Assembly: GCF_022170785.1 (NCBI RefSeq)
Contig: NZ_CP081870.1
Coordinates: 1,972,001-2,036,000, forward strand
DNA length: 64,000 bases
Reading direction: 5' to 3'
Source: Rossellomorea marisflavi
Lineage (GTDB): Bacteria > Bacillota > Bacilli > Bacillales > Bacillaceae_B
A model generated the notes under the pieces. That model was not told the origin of the DNA, did no database searches, and was given only the letters and a program-made list of their open reading frames with translations. Position numbers and translations under genes: made by a program. Positions within the stretch are counted from its first letter, which is position 1. The number at the start of each line of letters is the position of its first letter. Below are positions 44,583 to 51,600 of the stretch, in pieces.

Positions 44583-44819
44583 ATGAAACAATCCATTAAC
44601 ATTCAGGATCAATTCTTGAATCAACTGCGTAAAGATGGGTCACCAGTTACTGTTTTCCTATTGAATGGTTTCCAAATCCGAGGTCAGGTGAAAGGGTTTG
44701 ATAATTTCACCGTGTTATTTGAAACGGAAGGGAAGCAACAGCTTGTTTATAAGCATGCCATTTCCACTTTTGCACCTCAGCGAAATGTTCAACTGAATTT
44801 CGATGAGCAAAACGTGTGA
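44583..44819 (+). CDS. hfq: RNA-binding protein Hfq
   Basis: 78 residues, Sm-like fold. [40 protein letters not shown] and YKHAISTF are the Sm1 and Sm2 motifs. It has the short C-terminus typical of Gram-positive Hfq. ATG follows GAGGAGG. It is followed by a terminator. Confidence 0.97.
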   Translation: MKQSINIQDQFLNQLRKDGSPVTVFLLNGFQIRGQVKGFDNFTVLFETEGKQQLVYKHAISTFAPQRNVQLNFDEQNV

Positions 44820-44834
44820 TCATAGTTCAGGAAT

Positions 44835-44860
44835 GGGGGCCGCTAAGCGGTCCTTTTTTC
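44835..44860 (+). terminator. Terminator after hfq
   Basis: Short GC-rich hairpin around GGCCGCT/AGCGGTCC followed by six T. The gap to spoVK (44860-45138) shows no supported gene; a CATATAG element just before spoVK is a poor promoter match. Confidence 0.8.
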
Positions 44861-45138
44861 ATTTTTAAAAAATGGCGTGCCCAGCCTTATGTGTTCGTAC
44901 CGGCCGGTTGTACCCGTGGAAAATATAGTTCCTGATGAAAATAGGATTAATGAATCCTCATCTATTGAATAGAATGATATGAGGGGGATACGATAATTGC
45001 TGCCTTGACTCAAGAATGACGGACGATTTATTTCTCGGGAAAGCGCAGGAACTGACAAAAGAATGTTCCTTTGTCGAAGCGTACCGGGGGTGAAAATCCG
45101 CAGAATGTGTTTGCATATAGAATGGCGAGGTGAACCCT

Positions 45139-46095
45139 TTGGACCAACAACCGATGCGAATGAAGAACAACGGTCAGATCAGCATCGTCCTCAATTCACA
45201 AAAACGGAATCCGCTGCGGGATACGATGATACAGGAATCCATACCACAATCCATGCCTCAGGAGCATGCTGCTTTGAAGGAAATAGAAGAAGAATTGGGT
45301 ACGCTCATCGGAATGGACGAAATGAAGAAAATGGTGAAGGAAATCTATGCTTGGATATACGTGAATAAAAAACGGGAAATGATGGGGTTGAAAGCGGGCA
45401 AGCAAGCACTTCATATGATGTTCAAAGGAAATCCTGGAACAGGGAAGACAACCGTGGCACGGATCATAGGCAAGCTGTTCCTGAAGATGAACGTGCTGTC
45501 GAAGGGACATCTTATAGAAGCCGAGAGAGCGGATTTGGTAGGAGAATACATTGGTCATACTGCTCAGAAGACCCGTGATCTGGTCAAAAAAGCGCTGGGC
45601 GGGATTTTGTTTGTTGATGAAGCCTACTCACTTGGGCGCGGGGGAGAGAAGGATTTCGGGAAAGAAGCCATCGATACCCTGGTAAAGCATATGGAGGATA
45701 AACAGCATGAGTTCATCTTGATCCTAGCGGGCTATTCCAAGGAAATGGATCATTTCCTTACGCTGAATCCAGGTCTTCAGTCAAGGTTCCCCCTCGTGTT
45801 TCATTTTCCCGATTATTCCGTCGATCAGTTGATGGACATCAGCAAGCTCATGCTGAAGGAAAAGGAATATATGCTCAGCCATGATGCCGAACGGAAAATA
45901 CGGGAGCATCTTCACGGGGTGAAGAATGCCATTACCGCAAACGCATTTTCCAATGGCAGGTATGTACGGAATATCCTTGAGAAATCCATTCGTGCCCATG
46001 CCATGCGTCTTCTCATGGAAAATAATTATGATCGGCACGAGTTAATGACACTGAGGAGCAACGATCTTGTCTTCACACGGAAGGACAGCGATTAA
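45139..46095 (+). CDS. spoVK: Stage V sporulation protein K
   Basis: 318 residues from TTG 45139, CbxX/CfxQ-type AAA+ ATPase. FKGNPGTGKTTVARIIGKLF is Walker A, GGILFVDEAYSL Walker B, NPGLQSRFPLVFHF sensor/arginine-finger region. In B. subtilis SpoVK is made in the mother cell and needed for spore maturation. GAGGTGA is 5 bases before TTG 45139; GTG 45130 overlaps that site and is less likely. It matches B. subtilis SpoVK closely over the ATPase core. Confidence 0.95.
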   Translation: MDQQPMRMKNNGQISIVLNSQKRNPLRDTMIQESIPQSMPQEHAALKEIEEELGTLIGMDEMKKMVKEIYAWIYVNKKREMMGLKAGKQALHMMFKGNPGTGKTTVARIIGKLFLKMNVLSKGHLIEAERADLVGEYIGHTAQKTRDLVKKALGGILFVDEAYSLGRGGEKDFGKEAIDTLVKHMEDKQHEFILILAGYSKEMDHFLTLNPGLQSRFPLVFHFPDYSVDQLMDISKLMLKEKEYMLSHDAERKIREHLHGVKNAITANAFSNGRYVRNILEKSIRAHAMRLLMENNYDRHELMTLRSNDLVFTRKDSD

Positions 46096-46129
46096 AAAAA
46101 CATGCATTCGTGATGAATGCATGTTTTTT
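46095..46129. terminator. Bidirectional terminator
   Basis: A perfect 15-bp stem AAAAAACATGCATTC/GAATGCATGTTTTTT between the convergent spoVK and TRIC genes. Confidence 0.92.
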
Positions 46130-46737
46130 CAGGCTTCCGATTGGATCCTCTTATTCGGCAGTTTCCATTTATATAGATAGGAAAACACACGTAACGCCGT
46201 GGTAATGACGAAGAGAGCATATAATTCAATCGGTGATTCGGCCATCCCGAACCCGACAGCCACACCTGAGACGACGGCCCATACCGCGTAAATCTCAGAT
46301 CTGAATACAAGGGGTTTCCTGCCGGCAAGCAAATCTCTGACAATCCCGCCTCCCGTACCCGTCAGCACAGCGGCCACGATCACTGCGCTCATGGGATGAT
46401 CCATGTTGACGGCATACAAGGCACCCTGGATGGCGAAGGCAGACAAACCGATGGCATCAAAGAAGTTGCCCCACCGTTTCCAATGCTTCAATAGATTGTG
46501 GGGGAATAGAAAGACGGCGGTAATGGCAAGGAGGGCGATCTGAAAAAGCATGCCCTGCTCCCATAGGGCGGAAATGGGTACTCCGATCAATAAATTCCGG
46601 ATTGCTCCGCCACCGAAAGCCGTGACAATACCGAGTACGTATACACCCAATATGTCATATTCTTCTTCCATCGCTACAATCGCACCTGACACCGCGAAGG
46701 CAACAGTGCCGATGATACTCAATACTTCCCATGTCAT
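46129..46737 (-). CDS. Trimeric intracellular cation channel family protein (UPF0126)
   Basis: 202 residues with seven hydrophobic segments in two related halves. Each half has the family glycine motif: VTAFGGGAIRNLL and LTGTGGGIVRDLLAG. Prokaryotic TRIC channels conduct monovalent cations. ATG follows AGAGGAAG. A single-gene unit. Confidence 0.92.
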   Translation of the reverse strand: MTWEVLSIIGTVAFAVSGAIVAMEEEYDILGVYVLGIVTAFGGGAIRNLLIGVPISALWEQGMLFQIALLAITAVFLFPHNLLKHWKRWGNFFDAIGLSAFAIQGALYAVNMDHPMSAVIVAAVLTGTGGGIVRDLLAGRKPLVFRSEIYAVWAVVSGVAVGFGMAESPIELYALFVITTALRVFSYLYKWKLPNKRIQSEA

Positions 46738-46927
46738 ACCCTGGTCTTCCTCTCCTGCTCGTACTCTTTAAACCTATCTGATTGTATCATGGCAACATGG
46801 ATTTGCAACCATTTTTGCCATAGTGTTTGGAAGGAATATTTGATATGATTGGTCTGTTGGCCCGCAGCATTCAGATAGACTGTGAGCCGGCGCAAAGGAA
46901 TTTGAAAGCAGAAGGGATTTTATAGAC

Positions 46928-48205
46928 ATGTTTGATCAATTAAAACACGGAGAGGTCCTGCAGCCGCTAGCCCGATCCGTTGAACAATCCATAGCCCACA
47001 TCCATGCAGCCATCGATGAGCGGGCAGAACGAAATCAATTCAACGTACTAACTTCTTTTCAGAAGCATCGGGTGAGCGACTCCCATTTCAACCCTTCGAC
47101 AGGATATGGGTACGATGATGCAGGAAGGGATACGTTAGAGAGCATATACGCAGATGTGTTCGGCGGAGAGGCGGGACTCGTCCGTCCCCAGATCATTTCG
47201 GGCACACATGCGATATCCATCGCGCTCTTCGGCATCCTCCGTCCTGGAGATGAATTGGTATACATAACAGGAAAACCTTACGACACCCTTGAAGAAATCG
47301 TCGGGATCAGAGGGAAGGGTGCAGGCTCCCTGAAGGACTTCAATATCGACTACCGGAGCATCGACCTTACTTCCGACGGGAAAGTAGACTTCGAGGCAGT
47401 AAGATCTGCGCTGGGCACGAAAACGAAAATGGTGGGGATCCAGCGTTCGAAGGGATACGCCAACCGTCCCTCCTTCACAGTGGAAGAGATCAAAGCCATG
47501 ATTGATTTCGTCAAAGCGATCGATCCATCGATCGTCGTTTTCGTTGATAACTGCTACGGTGAATTTGTTGAAGACCGTGAACCATGCCATGTCGGTGCCG
47601 ATCTTATGGCGGGATCGCTCATTAAGAATCCCGGAGGCGGACTTGCCAAAACGGGAGGATATATCGTAGGAAAAAAAGAACTGGTCGAAGCGTGTTCGTA
47701 CAGGATGACCTCACCTGGTATCGGTGCTGAGGCGGGTGCTTCCCTCTATAGTCTCCAGGAAATGTATCAAGGATTTTTCCTCGCTCCCCACGTGGTGGCC
47801 CAATCCTTGAAAGGGGCCGTCTTCACCAGCGCATTCCTGACAGAGCTCGGGATGGATACGAATCCGGCACCCGATGCTCCACGGACCGATCTGATACAAT
47901 CTGTCCAATTCGGGGACAGAGACCGGATGGTCGCCTTCTGCCAGGCGATTCAATTCGCATCCCCGGTGAACTCTCATTTCACCCCTTATCCGAACTATAT
48001 GCCGGGTTATGTTGACGATGTCATCATGGCTGCAGGCACGTTCATACAGGGGGCGAGCATCGAATTATCGGCAGACGGACCATTGAGGCCACCATACGTT
48101 GCGTATGTACAGGGAGGACTAACCTACTCCCATGTGAAGATCGCGGTATGCACGGCCGTCGATGAATTGATCGAAAAAGGTTTTATGACCCATATAAAAG
48201 GTTAA
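46928..48205 (+). CDS. ynbB: YnbB-like PLP-dependent protein (methionine gamma-lyase family)
   Basis: 425 residues, the family once named aluminium-resistance protein. RVSDSHFNPSTGYGYDD near the N-terminus, GGEAGLVRPQIISGTHAI, VFVDNCYGEFVE with the PLP-binding Asp and SLIKNPGGGLAKTGGYIVG with the Schiff-base Lys are present. The start is ATG 46928. Enzymatic role not established. In B. subtilis it also precedes glnR. Confidence 0.92.
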   Translation: MFDQLKHGEVLQPLARSVEQSIAHIHAAIDERAERNQFNVLTSFQKHRVSDSHFNPSTGYGYDDAGRDTLESIYADVFGGEAGLVRPQIISGTHAISIALFGILRPGDELVYITGKPYDTLEEIVGIRGKGAGSLKDFNIDYRSIDLTSDGKVDFEAVRSALGTKTKMVGIQRSKGYANRPSFTVEEIKAMIDFVKAIDPSIVVFVDNCYGEFVEDREPCHVGADLMAGSLIKNPGGGLAKTGGYIVGKKELVEACSYRMTSPGIGAEAGASLYSLQEMYQGFFLAPHVVAQSLKGAVFTSAFLTELGMDTNPAPDAPRTDLIQSVQFGDRDRMVAFCQAIQFASPVNSHFTPYPNYMPGYVDDVIMAAGTFIQGASIELSADGPLRPPYVAYVQGGLTYSHVKIAVCTAVDELIEKGFMTHIKG

Positions 48206-48217
48206 TAAGATATGTAC

Positions 48218-48251
48218 AAAAGGATAGTCGATCAATGGCTATCCTTTTTGA
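48218..48251 (+). terminator. Terminator after ynbB
   Basis: AAAAGGATAG pairs with CTATCCTTTT, 11-base loop, T-rich tail. Confidence 0.82.
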
Positions 48252-48310
48252 TTGTTCAGCGGAGTGCAGGTGAAAGAATCGAACTATTCAAAAAGGACTC
48301 TCAAAAAATA

Positions 48311-48327
48311 TGTAAGGAAAGCTAACA
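48311..48327 (+). promoter_or_regulatory. GlnR/TnrA operator
   Basis: TGTAAGGAAAGCTAACA is an exact match to TGTNA-N7-TNACA. It ends 5 bases before the -35 element, the same geometry as at B. subtilis glnRA, and would mediate nitrogen-dependent repression. Confidence 0.9.
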
Positions 48328-48332
48328 TATTA

Positions 48333-48361
48333 TTGACAGAATTCCTGACATTGAATATAAT
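48333..48361 (+). promoter_or_regulatory. Sigma-A promoter of glnRA
   Basis: TTGACA, 17 bases, TATAAT: a perfect consensus promoter just downstream of the GlnR box. Confidence 0.93.
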
Positions 48362-48396
48362 GAACACATGAACGAACAACAAAAGGGGGAATCACG

Positions 48397-48813
48397 ATGA
48401 GCGGAAGTGAAATTCGTCGAACGATGGCATTGTTTCCAATCAGCATTGTCATGCAGCTCACGGACTTGACGGCTCGTCAGATTCGATACTATGAAGAGCA
48501 TGAATTGATCAATCCGGCTCGTACGGAAGGAAATCGCAGGCTCTTCTCCCTGAACGACATCGATAAACTCCTGGAGGTCAAAGATCTTTTGGAACAAGGG
48601 ATCAACATGGCCGGAATCAAAAGGATTTTCGCTGTCTCGGGTCAGGAAACGAAAGTAGCATCTGATGACGTTAATGGCAAGAAGGAAGAAAAAGCACGGC
48701 AGGATCTTTCTGACGATGATCTCCGCAAGCTGCTCCGGAATGAATTGATGCACTCCGGGCGCTTCAGTAAAACATCTCTTCGTCAAGGTGACATGTCACG
48801 CTTCTTTCATTAA
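48397..48813 (+). CDS. glnR: Transcriptional repressor GlnR
   Basis: 138 residues, MerR family. [20 protein letters not shown] is the N-terminal winged helix-turn-helix; the C-terminal tail (residues about 100-138) would sense feedback-inhibited glutamine synthetase. It represses glnRA through the box at 48311. ATG follows AAGGGGGA. glnA follows 39 bases later. Confidence 0.97.
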   Translation: MSGSEIRRTMALFPISIVMQLTDLTARQIRYYEEHELINPARTEGNRRLFSLNDIDKLLEVKDLLEQGINMAGIKRIFAVSGQETKVASDDVNGKKEEKARQDLSDDDLRKLLRNELMHSGRFSKTSLRQGDMSRFFH

Positions 48814-48852
48814 ATAAAAACCTTTACTAAACCTGAGGAGGAATTACGCAAA

Positions 48853-50187
48853 ATGGCAAAGTATACTCGTGAAGATGTACTAAGATTGGCGAATGAAGAA
48901 GGTGTAAAATTCATCCGTCTCCAGTTCACAGACATCCTGGGAACAATTAAAAACGTAGAAATCCCTTTCAGTCAGCTTGAAAAGGCGCTAGACAACAAAA
49001 TGATGTTCGATGGTTCTTCCATTGAAGGATTTGTACGTATCGAGGAATCGGATATGTATCTTTTCCCTGATCTTGATACGTGGTTGGTATTCCCTTGGAC
49101 AGCTGAAAAAGGGAAGGTTGCCCGTTTGATCTGTGACATCTATAACCCAGATGGGACTCCGTTTGAAGGAGATCCGCGTAATAACCTCAAACGTATTCTA
49201 AGCCAGATGGAAGAGCTTGGATTTACGGATTTCAACCTCGGGCCTGAACCGGAATTCTTCCTATTCAAGCTGGATGTGAATGGTGAACCTACTCTTGAAT
49301 TGAATGATAACGGAGGCTACTTCGATCTTGCACCTACGGATCTTGGAGAAAACTGCCGTCGTGATATTGCCCTTGAGCTTGAAGAAATGGGCTTTGAAAT
49401 CGAAGCTTCCCACCATGAGGTTGCTCCTGGTCAGCACGAGATCGATTTCAAATATGCCAATGCACTCAAGGCATGTGACGATATTCAAACATTCAAGCTG
49501 GTTGTTAAGACCATTGCCCGCAAACACGGTCTGCATGCTACCTTCATGCCAAAACCGTTGTTCGGAGTGAACGGTTCTGGAATGCACTGCAATATGTCAC
49601 TATTCAAAAGCGGAGTGAACTCATTCTTCGATGAAAAAGGCGATCTTCAATTGAGCGATACAGCGCGTCAATTCCTCGCCGGTATCATCAAGCATGCTAC
49701 GAGCTTCACGGCCATCACGAACCCTACGGTCAACTCTTATAAACGTCTTGTTCCTGGATATGAGGCACCATGTTACGTTGCGTGGTCAGCTCGCAACCGT
49801 AGCCCTCTAATTCGTATCCCAGCATCACGCGGACTCAGCACGCGCGTTGAAGTGCGAAGCGTCGATCCGGCTGCCAATCCATACCTTGCAATGAGTGTAC
49901 TGCTTGCCGCAGGTCTTGATGGAATCAAGAATAACCTGGAAGCGCCAAAGCCAATCGATCGTAACATCTACGTTATGGACAAAAAAGAGCGTGAAGAAGC
50001 AGGAATCACTGACCTTCCGGCAACCCTTCATGCTGCCCTTGAACAGTTGAAAACAAATGAAGTCATCGTCGGTGCTCTTGGTGAGCATATCTTCGAACAC
50101 TTTGTGGAAGCAAAGGAAATCGAGTGGGATATGTTCCGTACACAAGTTCATCCTTGGGAGCGCGAGCAATATATCCAAATGTATTAA
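48853..50187 (+). CDS. glnA: Glutamine synthetase type I-alpha
   Basis: 444 residues. [30 protein letters not shown], the ATP-binding [19 protein letters not shown] and [11 protein letters not shown] are canonical. It makes glutamine from glutamate and ammonia and, when feedback-inhibited, activates GlnR. The last nine codons lie within the 34-bp repeat that bounds an inserted island, so the 3' end was restored by the insertion without changing the protein frame. Confidence 0.98.
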   Translation: MAKYTREDVLRLANEEGVKFIRLQFTDILGTIKNVEIPFSQLEKALDNKMMFDGSSIEGFVRIEESDMYLFPDLDTWLVFPWTAEKGKVARLICDIYNPDGTPFEGDPRNNLKRILSQMEELGFTDFNLGPEPEFFLFKLDVNGEPTLELNDNGGYFDLAPTDLGENCRRDIALELEEMGFEIEASHHEVAPGQHEIDFKYANALKACDDIQTFKLVVKTIARKHGLHATFMPKPLFGVNGSGMHCNMSLFKSGVNSFFDEKGDLQLSDTARQFLAGIIKHATSFTAITNPTVNSYKRLVPGYEAPCYVAWSARNRSPLIRIPASRGLSTRVEVRSVDPAANPYLAMSVLLAAGLDGIKNNLEAPKPIDRNIYVMDKKEREEAGITDLPATLHAALEQLKTNEVIVGALGEHIFEHFVEAKEIEWDMFRTQVHPWEREQYIQMY

Positions 50188-50192
50188 TCTAT
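50159..50192 (+). repeat. Left attachment-type direct repeat (in glnA)
   Basis: 34 bases beginning AGCGCGAGCAATATATCC, covering the last glnA codons and the TAA. Identical to 54278-54311. Confidence 0.93.
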
Positions 50193-50193
50193 C

Positions 50194-50228
50194 AAACCCC
50201 TTGATACCACTGGTATTGAGGGGTTTTT
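50194..50228 (+). terminator. Terminator after glnA (island-borne)
   Basis: AAACCCCTTGATACC pairs with GGTATTGAGGGGTTT (one G-T pair), followed by T residues. It lies just inside the island and ends glnRA transcription. Confidence 0.88.
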
Positions 50229-50233
50229 AGTTT

Positions 50234-50285
50234 GTGGGTGAAAGTCGATTTTTTTTAACGATCCACAGAGCACCCACAAACACCC
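50234..50285. promoter_or_regulatory. Possible arm-type recombinase sites, left end
   Basis: GTGGGTG at 50234-50240 and CACCCAC at 50271-50277, with a further CACCC at 50281. The same heptamer occurs twice near the right end (54132, 54143). This layout is typical of integrase arm sites. No other feature explains it. Confidence 0.4.
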
Positions 50286-50498
50286 TGTTTGTCTGTAATG
50301 ATTAAAATAACTACCAAAATTCAGTAAAACTTAAAGATGTTGAACGATATTTCACCCTAAATTCTTATCCATATTCGTCCGAAAAAGGATTGCTTGTAAA
50401 TTATTCACTAATTGTAACGGATTGTTTAGAGAGTACCAGAATTCTGACCAGAAGAGTAAAAATAACATCCTTAATATTTGGATAGTAAATTCTTACAA

Positions 50499-50524
50499 AC
50501 AATTTTCATGAAGTCGCATAAAAT
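50499..50524 (+). promoter_or_regulatory. Sigma-K-like promoter before a possible small RNA
   Basis: AC at 50499-50500, 16 bases, CATAAAAT at 50517-50524. It lies upstream of two hairpins and a strong terminator with no gene between. Confidence 0.4.
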
Positions 50525-50530
50525 GTTTAA

Positions 50531-50627
50531 TGTAAGGATTGATTGGTCATCAATCCTTTTGCAAGTTTGCTAGGGATCGGCCAGATCTTTACTCTTTCTC
50601 TAATTATATTAGAGAAAGAGTTTTTTT
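50531..50627 (+). ncRNA. Candidate small RNA with intrinsic terminator
   Basis: About 97 bases: hairpin AAGGATTGAT/ATCAATCCTT (50534-50558), a short single-stranded stretch, then a perfect 14-bp terminator ACTCTTTCTCTAAT/ATTAGAGAAAGAGT with seven T (50591-50628). No open frame longer than 16 codons and no ribosome site. It could be a mother-cell regulatory RNA or the tail of a lost gene. The remaining gap (50228-50766) shows nothing else but AT-rich DNA. Confidence 0.35.
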
Positions 50628-50766
50628 CGTTCATTAACTATTATTTTGAATTTGTAAGTAGAAATTAAGACTATTCTATTAAGGTAATTGAGAGTAAATG
50701 GGGCAAGCGTACAAGCATAAAATATTTCACCACATATTCTATAGAAAAGAAAGGTGGTGAAATAAT

Positions 50767-51159
50767 ATGGATTGCTTCAGTAAACCTTTAGGAAAAGATG
50801 TTAAATGTCCTCAAAGGCCAAAAAGGGAATGTAAAGACGCTCATTTTGAGAACTGTGCTCCTATTTCTGGTAGTGGAAACAGGGACGTAAATGTAATTTT
50901 TGATGTTGACCCCAATAGTCTTCATGTAACGGCTGCGGGGACTATCGAAAATTTCAGTGATCAATCATTTAACGTTCGTTTTGAAAGAGAGAATAGTGCT
51001 CCAATAATTATTCTAGTAGCACCCCATAGTTCTATTACTTTTGTCTACGATAATCTAATTAGAATTACGACTACTGGTACTGCTCCTGAGAGAACCTATA
51101 ATGGTTCGTTAAAGATTCAATTGCACTATACCTTTGAAAGAGTTTGTAAAAAGTACTAA
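50767..51159 (+). CDS. Ena-like (DUF3992-type) spore appendage protein candidate
   Basis: 130 residues. The N-terminal 30 residues are Cys-rich (Cys3, 14, 22, 30), followed by a single beta-sandwich: VTAAGTIENFSDQSFNVRFE, APIIILVAPHSSITFVYDNL, IRITTTGTAPE, NGSLKIQLHYTF, and Cys127 at the end. The strand pattern and the closing [SG]xxxIxLxYT segment resemble DUF3992 endospore-appendage subunits, whose N-terminal cysteines cross-link stacked subunits. ATG has AAAGGTGGTGA upstream. CATATTCTA at 50733 could be a mother-cell -10, without a proper -35. The family call is by eye and should be tested. Confidence 0.6.
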   Translation: MDCFSKPLGKDVKCPQRPKRECKDAHFENCAPISGSGNRDVNVIFDVDPNSLHVTAAGTIENFSDQSFNVRFERENSAPIIILVAPHSSITFVYDNLIRITTTGTAPERTYNGSLKIQLHYTFERVCKKY

Positions 51160-51167
51160 TAAATTTG

Positions 51168-51193
51168 AGCCTCGAACTCTTTCGGGGCTTTTT
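51168..51193 (+). terminator. Terminator after the Ena-like gene
   Basis: AGCCTCGAA/TTCGGGGCT with one G-T pair and five T. Confidence 0.85.
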
Positions 51194-51351
51194 AATCTTG
51201 AATTTTTAATAGAAGGATTTCAGGAATAACAAAAGAGGGTTGGTAAGAAATAATAATTACATTATAATGTGATTGTTAACTAGGATATTGAAGTTAGTAT
51301 AGACTATAAAATGACATAAATGATTTCATTTGCTTAAATAGGTGAGTTAAG

Positions 51352-51540
51352 ATGCAATCATATTCAAAGGACTCGAAGGTCAAAGGACATTACAATTAGG
51401 GAATTAAGTGTAATGACAGGTATATCTCTCAATTACCTATCACAAATTGAAAATGGAAAAAAGAATCCCTCATTAAAGAAATTGACTATAATTTTTTTCA
51501 CTTACAAATTGGTTGGGAAGACTTGTTTGAGCGTATTTGA
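51352..51540 (+). pseudogene. Broken XRE/SinR-like HTH regulator
   Basis: Conceptual translation gives RRSKDITIRELSVMTGIS, then LNYLSQIENGKKNPSLKKLT, a clear Cro/CI-type helix-turn-helix, and in another frame LQIGWEDLFERI, the usual family ending. At least two frameshifts are needed: one between the ATG at 51352 and the HTH, one at the T-run near 51491. It was probably the regulator of the original mobile element. Confidence 0.75.
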
Positions 51541-51560
51541 TGAAATTTTAAATGTAAATA

Positions 51561-51598
51561 AAAGAGAATGCAATTAATTAGTTTGCATTCTCTTTCTT
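51561..51598. terminator. Bidirectional terminator
   Basis: A perfect 13-bp stem AAAGAGAATGCAA/TTGCATTCTCTTT between the HTH remnant and the end of the large minus-strand gene. Confidence 0.85.
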
Positions 51599-51600
51599 AT

